16,831 nt of DNA from Clostridium sp. UBA2485 (lineage in GTDB: Bacteria > Bacillota > Clostridia > Clostridiales > Clostridiaceae): the NCBI RefSeq assembly GCF_002341865.1, contig NZ_DDOV01000005.1, positions 26,558 to 43,388 on the forward strand, given 5' to 3'. Below are positions 5,975 to 14,219 of the stretch, in pieces (the first letter of the stretch is position 1; each line of letters begins with the position of its first letter). The notes beneath the pieces are model-generated. The model was not told where the DNA came from, did not search any database, and saw only the letters and a list, made by a program, of their open reading frames with translations. The position numbers were made by a program, and so were the translations under genes.

Positions 5975-7711
5975 ATGAAATCAAAAAAATGGCTTAGTAT
6001 TTTATTAACAGCTATTGTGATGGCAGGATCTTTACTAGCATTTTCTGGTTGTAGTAAAGACTCTGATAGTGGGGAAAAAACAGAGCCAAAAAATACAACA
6101 GAAGTAACTGAAGGTAAAAAAGATGAGGATCAATACTTAAAGACTATACTATTTGACCCTCAAACATTTGACCCTAATGAATGTCAAGACACATCTTCCC
6201 ATACAATACTTGCGGCAACTCAAGAGGGATTAGTTAGGGCAAAGGTTGTAGATGGAAAGGATGTACTAGAACCAGCAGCGGCAGAAAACTGGTCCGTTTC
6301 TGATGATGGGCTTGTTTACACTTTTAAAATAAGAGACATGAAGTGGAGTGATGGAGTAAAGTTTACTGCTCAGCACTTTGTGGATTCTTATAGAAGAATA
6401 TTAGATAAAAACAATGCATTTCCTTATGCGTATTTCTTATACGATATAAAAGGTGCAGAAGCATATAATAAGGGAGAGGGAAAGGTAGAAGATGTAGGTG
6501 CTGAAGCTAAGGATGACAATACATTAGTTATAACACTTGAAAGACCAACTGTTTACTTTGAGAAGAAATTGGTCCATTCATCTTTCTATCCAATTAGGAT
6601 TGATGTTATTGAAAAAGGCGGAGAAAATTGGAATACAGATTATACAAAACAAGTTTATTCTGGACCTTATAAAATAACAGATTTAATTAAAAACAATTCA
6701 TTAGTTTTAGAAAAAAATCAAGATTACTGGGATGCAGAAAATGTATTTATAGAAAAAGTTGAAATGAACAAAATCGAGGAATTTTCAACTCAAGCTCAAT
6801 TGTTTGAAGCTCACGAATTAGATGTCACAGGTTCTACACAAGAGTACATCAAAAAATGGACAGAAATGGCTGAAGAAGGTAAATTTCAAGCAGCAACAGG
6901 AGAAGCACCAGGTAATTGGTATTTTGGATTAAATGTTAAAGGCGGTCCAAGTGGAATAATGAGTAATAACAAAATAAGGCAAGCGGTATCATTATCAATA
7001 GATAGAGAAGATTATGTAAATACACTTAGTGGCAGATTTACTCCTGCTTATGCTTTTGTTCCAAAAGCTATAGATATAGGGGAAGATAACTATAGAGAAA
7101 AGGCTACAGAGTCATTAAAAGAAATGTCAGATGAATATAAAAATAATCCTGAAAAATTACAAGCATTATTTAAAGAAGGCCTTAAAGAATTAGGAAAAGA
7201 CATTAATGATTTAAGTCAAATAAAACTTAAATATCTTGCTCGTGGAACTTCAACTGCTTCTAAGCAAGAACACGAATGGTATCAACAACAACTTGAAAAA
7301 AATTTAGGTGTAAAAGTAAATGTTGAAGTTGCCCCTGACTATGGAATTTGGAAGAAAGCAGTACTTGATTCAGATTATGATATTTCATTCTTTGGATGGA
7401 GCGCAGATTTTAATGATCCAATAAATTTCTTAGACCAGTTTGAAACTAATAATGGTAATAATGATATAAAATTCAGCAATGCAGAATACGATAAGATATG
7501 CAGAGAACTTTTAACAGAAACAGATCAAAATAAGAGACTAGAAAAACTTCAAAAGCTTGAAGATATATTAATAAAAGATGAAGCTGCAGTATCACCACTA
7601 TATTATACTGATACAAGGAGATTTACACAAAATTATATTAAGAATTTTATGACTCCTAAATTTGGACCAGATTACGAGTGGAGATGGGCATATACTGAAG
7701 GTAGAAATTAA
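5975..7711 (+). CDS. oppA: Oligopeptide ABC transporter substrate-binding lipoprotein (OppA-type)
   Basis: 578 residues, family 5 extracellular solute-binding protein. The lipoprotein signal has a KSKKW n-region, a hydrophobic core at residues 7-23, and a lipobox ending FSGC with Cys26 as the lipid-anchored residue. An acidic and polar linker (about 27-53) follows. The mature domain starts with the hallmark pattern LKTILFDPQTFDPNEC and contains ENWSVSDDGLVYTFKIRDMKWSDG (residues about 104-127), the family signature for peptide binders. Toward the end, FFGWSADFNDPINFLDQF is also typical. The ATG start has the strong site GAGGGGG. It is first in an oppABCDF operon and separated from oppB by a hairpin. 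It captures peptides outside the membrane and delivers them to OppB/OppC. Exact ligand range (oligo- versus dipeptide, or a signalling peptide) cannot be read. Confidence 0.93.
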   Translation: MKSKKWLSILLTAIVMAGSLLAFSGCSKDSDSGEKTEPKNTTEVTEGKKDEDQYLKTILFDPQTFDPNECQDTSSHTILAATQEGLVRAKVVDGKDVLEPAAAENWSVSDDGLVYTFKIRDMKWSDGVKFTAQHFVDSYRRILDKNNAFPYAYFLYDIKGAEAYNKGEGKVEDVGAEAKDDNTLVITLERPTVYFEKKLVHSSFYPIRIDVIEKGGENWNTDYTKQVYSGPYKITDLIKNNSLVLEKNQDYWDAENVFIEKVEMNKIEEFSTQAQLFEAHELDVTGSTQEYIKKWTEMAEEGKFQAATGEAPGNWYFGLNVKGGPSGIMSNNKIRQAVSLSIDREDYVNTLSGRFTPAYAFVPKAIDIGEDNYREKATESLKEMSDEYKNNPEKLQALFKEGLKELGKDINDLSQIKLKYLARGTSTASKQEHEWYQQQLEKNLGVKVNVEVAPDYGIWKKAVLDSDYDISFFGWSADFNDPINFLDQFETNNGNNDIKFSNAEYDKICRELLTETDQNKRLEKLQKLEDILIKDEAAVSPLYYTDTRRFTQNYIKNFMTPKFGPDYEWRWAYTEGRN

Positions 7712-7717
7712 TAATAT

Positions 7718-7746
7718 ATGCACAGGGTCTAAAAAGTCCTGTGCAT
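7718..7746 (+). promoter_or_regulatory. Intercistronic hairpin between oppA and oppB
   Basis: The perfect 9-bp stem ATGCACAGG (7718-7726) / CCTGTGCAT (7738-7746) begins 6 bases after the oppA stop. No strong T-run follows, so it fits an mRNA-stabilising or partly terminating element better than a full terminator. Such elements are common after the binding-protein gene of ABC operons and raise its level over the membrane components; that role here is inferred. Confidence 0.6.
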
Positions 7747-7769
7747 TAATTAAATAAGGAGGGTGCTTT

Positions 7770-8726
7770 ATGATTCGTTATACCATTAGAAGGTTTTTAG
7801 AAATGTTACTTATATTATTTATAATAGCAACAGCTACATTCTTCTTGCTTGAAGCAATTCCTGGAGATCCACTCATGCAAAAAGTTGAAAGATTACCAGA
7901 TAATATAAAAGAAGCAATGTATGAAAAATATGGATATAATAAGCCGGTTGGTGAGAGATATATGAAAACTATGAGTGGAATACTTCATGGAGATTTTGGA
8001 CAATCAATAGTCTATCCAGGGCAGACTGTTAAATCTGTAATAAAAGAAAAACTTCCTGCATCTGCAAGACTTGGTATACAACAAGTTATAGTAGGACTTA
8101 GTTTAGGACTTATATTAGGAATTCTTGCTGCAATGAATAGGGGAACATGGATTGATCGTACCATAGTAACAGTAGCAATTTTATTTATATCTGTTCCAAG
8201 TTTTATTTTTGCTCTAGGGCTTCAAAAAATATTTGCAGGAAATTTAAAATGGTTTCCGATAATAGGTTGGCCTAGAGGTAAAGATTTATGGTTTGGAGGA
8301 TGGAAATACACAATTTTACCTACACTTTCTGGATGCTTTGGATATATTGCATCCTATTCAAGACTTTTAAAGACATCTATGTTAGATGTAGTAAATCAAG
8401 ACTATGTATTAACGGCTAGATCTAAGGGATTATCAAATACAAAAGTAGTAACAAGACATATACTTAGAAATTCTTTTATACCATTAGTTACCTATTTACC
8501 TATGACATTAGCTCTATGTATAACAGGTGCTTTCTTTATCGAAAGAGTATTTTCAATACCAGGATTAGGGCTTTACTATATAACTGCGGTACAAGCTCAG
8601 GATTTACCAATGGTTATGGGACATACCATAATCATCACAGCAATGTATATTATATGTATATTTATAACAGATATTTTATACACTGTGGTAGACCCAAGAA
8701 TTAGAATTACTGGTGGAAAGAGATAG
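7770..8726 (+). CDS. oppB: Oligopeptide ABC transporter permease (OppB-type)
   Basis: 318 residues, typical for OppB/DppB. The first membrane segment (MIRYTIRRFLEMLLILFIIA, ending AIPGDP) is a hallmark of this permease class. An extracytoplasmic loop with GDFGQSIVYPGQTV follows, then further membrane segments. The EAA coupling loop DYVLTARSKGLSNTKVVTRH (about residues 211-230) contacts the ATPases. The ATG start follows AAGGAGGGTG, and the gene ends 14 bases before the oppC start, implying coupled translation. It forms the channel with OppC in the cytoplasmic membrane. Confidence 0.94.
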   Translation: MIRYTIRRFLEMLLILFIIATATFFLLEAIPGDPLMQKVERLPDNIKEAMYEKYGYNKPVGERYMKTMSGILHGDFGQSIVYPGQTVKSVIKEKLPASARLGIQQVIVGLSLGLILGILAAMNRGTWIDRTIVTVAILFISVPSFIFALGLQKIFAGNLKWFPIIGWPRGKDLWFGGWKYTILPTLSGCFGYIASYSRLLKTSMLDVVNQDYVLTARSKGLSNTKVVTRHILRNSFIPLVTYLPMTLALCITGAFFIERVFSIPGLGLYYITAVQAQDLPMVMGHTIIITAMYIICIFITDILYTVVDPRIRITGGKR

Positions 8727-8739
8727 GGAGGGAAGCTGT

Positions 8740-9657
8740 ATGGCTGAATTTAAGGCTGACGATTTTAAAGTAATTGGATGTGAAAATGCAGACAGTGATG
8801 TGATTAATAGACCTAATATAAGCTATTTTCAAGATGCCTGGAGAAGACTGAAAAAAAATCCTGTGGCAATGACTTCACTAGTGGTGTTAGTACTTTGAAT
8901 GATTATGGTTATAGTAGGACCATATATCAATGGAAAAGAATTCATACAAATGAATAGTGAATTAGGAGACATGCCTCCTTCTGCAGAACATTGGTTTGGT
9001 ACAGATAGAACTGGAAGAGATTTATTTTCAAGAGTTTGGTTTGCTGGCAGAATATCCATTGCCATAGGAGTTGTAGCAACTATAATACAGGTAATTTTAG
9101 GATCATTATATGGCGGCGTAATGGCATATTTTGGAGGATGGGTTGATGAAGTTATGATGAGAGTCATAGAGGTAATCACAAGTGTTCCAGAGCTATTATT
9201 AATAATTCTTATGACGATGGTGTTCGGTAATGGTTATGTACCATTAACTATTGCTTTAACCATTACTTCATGGTGCGGTACAGCTAGGCTAATAAGAGGA
9301 CAGTTAATGCAGCTAAGGGAAAGTGAATATGTTTTAGCAGCACAGGTTTTAGGAGCATCTCCTAAGAGAATTATAATAAAACACTTTATTCCTAATACCA
9401 TAGGAGTATTAATATTAAATATAGCATCTAGTATACCATCATATATTTTTGCAGAGGCAGGTCTTAGTTTCCTTGGTATAGGACTTCAAGCTCCAAATAC
9501 AAGCTGGGGTTCACTTATAGCTTATGGAAGAGATGTTATGGCATTTTATCCAACACAGCTTTTATTCCCATCACTTGCACTATGTATTACAGTACTTGCT
9601 TTTAACTTGCTTGGTGACGGCCTTAGAGACGCACTCGATCCAAGACTTCGTCAATAA
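8740..9657 (+). pseudogene. oppC: OppC-type permease interrupted by an in-frame TGA at codon 53
   Basis: The reading frame from ATG 8740 (site GGGAGGGA, 8726-8733) would give 305 residues, normal for OppC, but codon 53 (8896-8898) is TGA. Both sides are intact OppC in the same frame. Before it lies the cytoplasmic N-terminus with FQDAWRRLKKNPVAMTSLVVLVL; after it, MIMVIVGPYI completes the first membrane segment. Downstream comes the loop HWFGTDRTGRDLFSRVWFAGRISIAIG and the EAA loop ESEYVLAAQVLGASPKRIIIKH. TGA is one base from several sense codons (such as TTA, GGA or TGG). It is followed directly by ATG (8899), which could allow re-initiation of a 252-residue product lacking the N-terminus and half of segment 1. 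Options: recent nonsense mutation, sequencing error, or re-initiation. No other decay is visible and the flanking opp genes are intact. Confidence 0.88.
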
Positions 9658-9671
9658 TAGGAGGGGAAATT

Positions 9672-10703
9672 ATGAAAAAACAATTGGAAGTTAGGAACTT
9701 AAGAGTATCATACCACACCTATGCTGGGGAAGTTCAATCAGTTAGAGGTATGTCCTTTGATGTAGACAAAGGGGAATGTATTGCAATAGTTGGAGAGTCA
9801 GGATGCGGTAAAACAGTTACAGCAAAATCTATAATGGGCTTAATTCAATCTCCTCCAGGAGAAATAAAAGAGGGAAGCGAAATTATTTATAAAGGTGAAA
9901 ATATATTAAATTTTTCAGAGAAGCAATGGCAGGATTTTAGAGGAGAAGAATGCAGCATGATTTTTCAGGACGCATTGACGGCTCTAAATCCAACCATGAA
10001 AGTGGGAAAACAAATTGCTGAAAATTTGATGATTCATAGAAAATTGAGTAAGGCAGAAGCATTAAATGAAGCCCAAAAAATGTTAGAGTTAGTAGGTATA
10101 CCTAATGCAGATAAGAGAATTAATCAATATCCCCATGAGTTTTCTGGAGGTATGAGACAAAGGGCTATGATTGCAATAGCACTTGCCTGCAGTCCTAGCA
10201 TACTTATAGCAGATGAACCAACCACTGCATTAGACGTTACTATACAAGCTCAAATAATAGATATTTTAAAAAATCTGCAAGAAAAATTAGGAATGTCTAT
10301 TATATTAATTACTCATGATCTTGGGGTAGTGGCAAATTTAGTTGATAGGATATTTGTTATGTATGCTGGTAAATTAGTAGAAAAAGGAAGTTATGAGGAG
10401 ATATTCTATAATCCCAAGCATCCTTATACTTGGGCGTTACTTAAAGCGGTACCAAGGCTTGATAGTGAAGGGAATGAAGAACTAGTATCAATACAAGGTA
10501 CACCACCAGACTTAATTAAACCTCCTAAGGGATGTGGGTTTGCGTCAAGGTGCAAATATTGCATGAATATATGCTTAAGGGAAGAACCACCATTAACAGA
10601 ATTTGAGGAAGAACATACTGCTTCATGTTGGATTTATCATCCAATGGCTCCTAAAATAGAGAATGGTTTTAAAGCGGAGGTGTCTATTAGTGGAAGCAAA
10701 TAA
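9672..10703 (+). CDS. oppD: Oligopeptide ABC transporter ATPase (OppD-type)
   Basis: 343 residues. Walker A GESGCGKT (41-48), Q-loop MIFQDALTALNP, ABC signature FSGGMRQRAMIA, Walker B ILIADEPTTALD and H-loop ITHDL are all present, so it should hydrolyse ATP. The C-terminal peptide-transporter extension starts at HPYTWALLKAVPRL and carries the cysteine cluster GCGFASRCKYCMNIC plus a later SCW, the pattern linked to an iron-sulfur cluster in related OppD/DppD proteins. The ATG start has GAGGGGAA just upstream, 14 bases after oppC. It pairs with OppF to drive peptide import. Its last codons overlap the oppF start. Confidence 0.95.
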   Translation: MKKQLEVRNLRVSYHTYAGEVQSVRGMSFDVDKGECIAIVGESGCGKTVTAKSIMGLIQSPPGEIKEGSEIIYKGENILNFSEKQWQDFRGEECSMIFQDALTALNPTMKVGKQIAENLMIHRKLSKAEALNEAQKMLELVGIPNADKRINQYPHEFSGGMRQRAMIAIALACSPSILIADEPTTALDVTIQAQIIDILKNLQEKLGMSIILITHDLGVVANLVDRIFVMYAGKLVEKGSYEEIFYNPKHPYTWALLKAVPRLDSEGNEELVSIQGTPPDLIKPPKGCGFASRCKYCMNICLREEPPLTEFEEEHTASCWIYHPMAPKIENGFKAEVSISGSK

Positions 10704-11655
10704 TAATCTAATAATGGAGGTTAAAAACCTTAAGAAATATTTTAAAGTAGGTAAGAATGCTGTTTTAAAAGCAGTGGATGATGTAAGTTTTGATATATAT
10801 GAAGGTGAAACTATAGGACTTGTTGGAGAATCCGGCTGTGGTAAAACAACCTGTGGAAGAACCTGCACAGGAATGTATCACAAAACTGATGGAAGTGTTT
10901 TCTATAAAGGAAGGGATGTACACAAGCTATCAGGAAAGGAAAAGAGGCTTTTTGCTAAAGAAGTACAAATAATTTTCCAAGATCCATATGCTTCTTTAAA
11001 TCCAAGGATGACAGTAGGAGATATAATAGCTGAAGGTATAGATATACATGGATTAGCATCAAATTCCAGTGAAAGAACAGAGAGGGTAAACGAACTATTA
11101 AAATTAGTTGGACTTAATAAAGAACATGCTAATAGATTTGTTCATGAGTTTTCAGGAGGACAAAGACAAAGAATAGGTATAGCAAGAGCCTTAGCAGTAG
11201 AACCTAAGTTTATAATGTGTGATGAACCAATATCTGCTTTAGATGTATCTATACAGGCACAAGTTGTAAATCTTTTAAAAAGATTACAAAGGGATATGGG
11301 ACTTACCTATTTGTTTATTGCTCACGATTTAGCTATGGTTAAGCATATATCAAATAGAGTTGCAGTTATGTATCTTGGAGCTGTTGTGGAATTTACAGAT
11401 AGTAAAGAACTATATAAAAATCCAGTTCATCCGTATACTCAAGCACTTCTATCTGCAATACCAATACCGGATCCTTTAGTTGAAAGAGCAAGAGAGAGAA
11501 TTATGCTTGAAGGAGATGTACCTAGTCCCATAAATCCTCCACAAGGATGTAAGTTCATGAAAAGATGTAAATATGTGAAGGATATATGCAAAAAAGAAGC
11601 GCCAAAACTTAAGGAAGTAGCTCCCAATCATTTAGTTGCATGTCATTTATATTAG
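10690..11655 (+). CDS. oppF: Oligopeptide ABC transporter ATPase (OppF-type)
   Basis: 321 residues from the GTG at 10690. This start was chosen because GGAGG (10677-10681) lies about 8 bases upstream; the longer in-frame ATG at 10663 has no ribosome binding site and would overlap oppD by 41 bases. Motifs: Walker A GESGCGKT (46-53), Q-loop IIFQDPYASLNPRMTVGD, signature FSGGQRQRIGIA, Walker B FIMCDEPISALD, H-loop IAHDLAMV. The C-terminal extension HPYTQALLSAIP is followed by the four-cysteine pattern GCKFMKRCKYVKDIC and VACHLY. It overlaps oppD by 14 bases, so translation is probably coupled. It is the second ATPase of the peptide importer. Confidence 0.94.
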   Translation: MEANNNLIMEVKNLKKYFKVGKNAVLKAVDDVSFDIYEGETIGLVGESGCGKTTCGRTCTGMYHKTDGSVFYKGRDVHKLSGKEKRLFAKEVQIIFQDPYASLNPRMTVGDIIAEGIDIHGLASNSSERTERVNELLKLVGLNKEHANRFVHEFSGGQRQRIGIARALAVEPKFIMCDEPISALDVSIQAQVVNLLKRLQRDMGLTYLFIAHDLAMVKHISNRVAVMYLGAVVEFTDSKELYKNPVHPYTQALLSAIPIPDPLVERARERIMLEGDVPSPINPPQGCKFMKRCKYVKDICKKEAPKLKEVAPNHLVACHLY

Positions 11656-11731
11656 CTATAAGGAAATAAATAATTAACTAGTGAATATTTTTTTGTATTT
11701 TATATACAAAGGATGGGGATAAGATTTTATT

Positions 11732-12082
11732 ATGAGTAAAGTTATGAGTTATTTTAAAGATATAATTAAATCGATTTTAGTAGGTATGATTGTTTCTTTA
11801 GTATTAATAATAATATCCGGCTTAGGCTCTATTTTAGTAAATGGGATTGATATTAAAGGTACCTTAGATATTATGAAAAGTACCTTATTTATTATAGGAG
11901 CATTTGGATTATTAATATTTTCAGGACTTATACTAAAACGAGACTCTAGGAGAACGTTAATATATGAGAAACAATGGAAAGAAAAGTTTAAGGTAATTAA
12001 ATTTCAAAATGTATTAATGTTCATAGCTATAATGATTCTATGTTTTGGAATAATATTAGATAGAATTAGTTACTATTTTTAA
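11732..12082 (+). CDS. Small three-helix membrane protein of unknown function
   Basis: 116 residues; family not recognised. Three hydrophobic segments are visible at about residues 12-36 (ILVGMIVSLVLIIISGLGSILV), 48-67 (MKSTLFIIGAFGLLIFSGLI) and 91-110 (VLMFIAIMILCFGIIL). Between the second and third is a basic cytoplasmic loop (KRDSRRTLIYEKQWKEKFK). The ATG has a GGATGGGGA site about 12 bases upstream, which is rather distant. It lies 76 bases after oppF with no strong terminator between and a strong one directly after, so it may be the last gene of the opp transcript. A role in the peptide transporter is possible but unsupported. Confidence 0.75.
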   Translation: MSKVMSYFKDIIKSILVGMIVSLVLIIISGLGSILVNGIDIKGTLDIMKSTLFIIGAFGLLIFSGLILKRDSRRTLIYEKQWKEKFKVIKFQNVLMFIAIMILCFGIILDRISYYF

Positions 12083-12095
12083 TCTTATAGTTTAA

Positions 12096-12151
12096 TTCAT
12101 GTGAAACCCATAACTAGTCAACATGCTGATTAGTTATGGGTTTTACATGAA
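12096..12151 (+). terminator. Strong terminator closing the opp operon region
   Basis: The arms 12096-12116 and 12131-12151 form a 21-bp stem with a single G-T wobble and a 14-base loop. The inner core AAACCCATAACTA / TAGTTATGGGTTTT puts a T-run on the plus strand, and a matching A-run on the left makes it usable in both directions. It lies 14 bases after the small membrane protein stop. Confidence 0.85.
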
Positions 12152-12288
12152 TTATTATAAATAGGACTATTAAATTATTTATAATTTAGCAGTGCAGCGA
12201 ATTTAAGTGATTACGATCATAAACGTATAATTAAATTATATATCAATTGAAACTATGTAAATTCATTGAGTCTTAAGGCTGAGAAGAA

Positions 12289-12438
12289 TTATTTTCTTAG
12301 AATTTTAGGAAGTTCTTCTAATAATTTTTCTCTTGTAAAAGCATCTTCAGAATTCCATTTCATATTATCAACAAGATATACATATCCATTTTTAACAGTA
12401 GGTAAATTGTACCACATAGTACTATTCAGCAATTCTTG
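12289..12438 (-). pseudogene. C-terminal remnant of an iron-siderophore-type ABC substrate-binding protein
   Basis: Read on the minus strand, these 50 codons encode 49 residues plus stop. They match the conserved C-terminal end of the Fe-siderophore/cobalamin binding-protein family: ELLNSTMWYNLPTVKNGYVY, then LVDNMKWNSEDAFTREKLLE and ELPKIL. The frame is closed upstream by TAG (12439-12441), and no signal peptide or N-terminal lobe exists in the region. A second minus-strand frame just upstream (about 12440-12495) has a short helix-like stretch SVESVKIIARIAE that may be another decayed piece. An internal ATG at codon 8 has no clear ribosome binding site. This is most likely the tail of a lost gene. 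A FecCD/FecE-type importer lies on the same strand at 15876-16831. Identification is by motif reading only. Confidence 0.6.
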
Positions 12439-12631
12439 CTATGATTTTTACAGATTCAACACTATTAAGTATTAATATGAAAATTCAATTTCCTAAAATT
12501 GTGAATATAGTTGATTATTCAGATACTAGTTTTAGTAAATATATAATTGTAATTTCTTATCTTAAAAAATGATAGAGCATCCCTTAGTTAAAAAAATAAA
12601 TAATATTTAATACTATTTTATCTATTCAATA

Positions 12632-12669
12632 AAAAAATGTCCTAAATTTTTGCATTTAGGACATTTTTT
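12632..12669. terminator. Bidirectional terminator of the Bax1-inhibitor-type gene
   Basis: A perfect 16-bp stem, AAAAAATGTCCTAAAT (12632-12647) and its complement (12654-12669), with the 6-base loop TTTTGC. Each strand ends in a run of six T. It begins 3 bases after the minus-strand stop codon at 12673-12675. Confidence 0.9.
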
Positions 12670-12672
12670 ATA

Positions 12673-13356
12673 TTATCTTCGTTTTCCTATTAATCTTAAA
12701 AGATAAATAAATAAGTTTATTAAATCAAGATAAAGTTCTAGAGCAGCAATTACAGCAAATTTATTTAAATTTTCTTTATCAAATTCATAAGAATCTTGAT
12801 GTATAAGTTTAATTTTTTGCATATCATATGCTGTTAAGCCACAGAATAAAAATAATCCTATGTAACTTATTGAATTATAAAGTCCAGTTGAACCTATAAA
12901 AAAATTTGCAATACTTGCTACAATAATTCCTACAAGTGCCATAATACAAATTCTGCCTACAGTTGATAAATCTCTTTTTGATGTTAAACCAATCATACTA
13001 CAACAGAAAAACATTATCGCAGCTATAATAAACACCGTTATAATAGAACTTAAGTCATAAAGAGCAAATATAGTTGCAAAAGTTATTCCACTAACAGCTG
13101 AATATAATAAAAACAATGCAAGAGCTGTATTAGTAGAAATATTTTCTAACTGTTTGTTTATTATTACAACTAATCCGATTTCTATAGCACATACTACAAA
13201 AAGTGAAGCACCATTAGAATATATTAAATTCATACAAGCTTCACTAGTTGATACTAAATATGCAATAGCAAAAGTTACAACTAACCCCATAGTCATGTAA
13301 AGAAATGTTTTACTAATAAATTTGTTTTCACTTTTTTTGTAAGAAACTTCTGTCAT
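12673..13356 (-). CDS. Bax1-inhibitor-1 (YetJ/YbhL-type) membrane protein
   Basis: 227 residues with about seven hydrophobic segments, the size and layout of the BI-1/TMBIM family. Family signatures include YSAVSGITFATIFALY (85-100), LTSKRDLSTVGRI (124-136), LFCGLTAYDMQKIK (170-183) and ALELYLDLINLFIYLLRLIG (205-224). Asp178 (AYD) and Asp211 (YLD) correspond to the conserved acidic pair thought to gate proton-sensitive calcium leak in bacterial YetJ-type members. The ATG start has an AAGGAGAG site about 6 bases upstream on the minus strand. It is monocistronic with its own terminator. Physiological role in this organism is unknown; a stress or ion-leak role is inferred from the family. Confidence 0.92.
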   Translation of the reverse strand: MTEVSYKKSENKFISKTFLYMTMGLVVTFAIAYLVSTSEACMNLIYSNGASLFVVCAIEIGLVVIINKQLENISTNTALALFLLYSAVSGITFATIFALYDLSSIITVFIIAAIMFFCCSMIGLTSKRDLSTVGRICIMALVGIIVASIANFFIGSTGLYNSISYIGLFLFCGLTAYDMQKIKLIHQDSYEFDKENLNKFAVIAALELYLDLINLFIYLLRLIGKRR

Positions 13357-14219
13357 AAAAATCTCTCCTTAATATAAATTATATTGAAAAAATAATTAAT
13401 TGATATGCTTGTTCATTTGTAGAATATTTCCATCATAAGAATTAATTATAGCTAGATCACTATTAAATTCCTTTTTTATTTGACATTAAATATATCTCTT
13501 ACATTTGAACAGTTATTTTTTATATACTTAAATTAATTTTACCATTTCTTACATAAAATTTCAATGTTATATAAATTTTTAAATTTATAAACCAAATTTT
13601 CGCTAAATTTTGACCAAATAATACTATAGTAATTGTATAAACTTTGTCAATATAATAGGGAAAATACAATGATTATAGTAAGAAACTTAAAACAATTTAA
13701 AATTTATTGAAAAAATCCTTGATAAATTTTAAACTTTTAATTATAATTATAAACGATAAATGTATAAAAATATTTGAGACATAAAATTATGTGAATTTTT
13801 TTTAAACAAAAAATGAACTATGGATAATTTACTTTAAAATTTATTGAAAACATAATTTTTTCACAATTATGAAATTTATTTTTGGCATTTTTATTTATTC
13901 ATATTAGGTATTACAATACAATAATACAAATATTTTATATTTTAAATTTTATATTCTAAAAATTTTTAATTAAAATTATACTCATATTATTATGAAATTA
14001 TATTTATAATAATACTTTATACCATTTAATTGAAAGAAATGTTGTTTTTTTCATATTATGTATACAAATTATTAACAAATTATTAGAATTCTTATAAAAT
14101 ATTGAATTATTTTATTTATACTAATATAATGTATTTATACAAAAATTTTAATTGTGAAAAATATGTAAAATATTTTCATTTAAGTTGACGATTTTTGTTG
14201 ACAAAAGGAGGAATTTGAA
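13357..14219. other. Long AT-rich divergent spacer
   Basis: 863 bases with no supported gene between the divergent BI-1-type and NhaC-type genes. It holds an exact 18-base direct repeat, TTTAAAATTTATTGAAAA, at 13696-13713 and 13833-13850, and the promoter at 14102-14130 (separate entry). A consensus-like TATAAT at 13651-13656 has no good -35 partner. No riboswitch was recognised. Confidence 0.55.
14102..14130 (+). promoter_or_regulatory. Sigma-A-type promoter for the NhaC-family gene
   Basis: TTGAAT (14102-14107), a 17-base spacer and a perfect TATAAT (14125-14130). Transcription would begin near 14137 and give a leader of about 80 bases before the TTG start at 14220. Spacing and both boxes fit housekeeping promoters of low-GC Gram-positives. 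In such AT-rich DNA chance matches occur, but this is the best promoter in the window. Confidence 0.55.

Larger units (their letters stand above)
12083..12672. other. Intergenic region with terminators and a decayed gene
   Basis: The 590 bases between the small membrane protein and the Bax1-inhibitor-type gene hold the terminator at 12096-12151, the binding-protein remnant at 12289-12438 and the terminator at 12632-12669. Nothing else was supported. Short plus-strand frames here are mostly antisense to the remnant. Confidence 0.6.

Noticed and set aside
8896..8924. TGA in oppC as a selenocysteine codon, with a small TATGGT/ACCATA hairpin just downstream
   Set aside because: The hairpin is weak (6 bp, 9-base loop) and starts 5 bases after TGA, not at a typical SECIS distance. 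OppC has no conserved cysteine in this helix. A point mutation is simpler.
10663..10689. ATG 10663 as start of oppF
   Set aside because: It has no ribosome binding site, whereas GTG 10690 has GGAGG at the right distance.
12266..12475. 69-codon plus-strand frame
   Set aside because: No ribosome binding site and no recognisable protein; it lies antisense to a minus-strand frame that reads as a binding-protein C-terminus.
12477..12572. 31-codon plus-strand frame starting ATG AAA ATT
   Set aside because: No ribosome binding site and composition no different from the surrounding spacer.
13385..13490. Short minus-strand open stretch reading EFNSDLAIINSYDGNILQM
   Set aside because: No start codon or family match; a stop-free run of about 28 codons is not enough evidence for a gene or relic.
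14185..14203. Two TTGAC boxes (TTGACG, TTGACA) as -35 elements
   Set aside because: They lie only a few bases before the ribosome binding site of the NhaC-type gene, leaving no room for a -10 box and leader.
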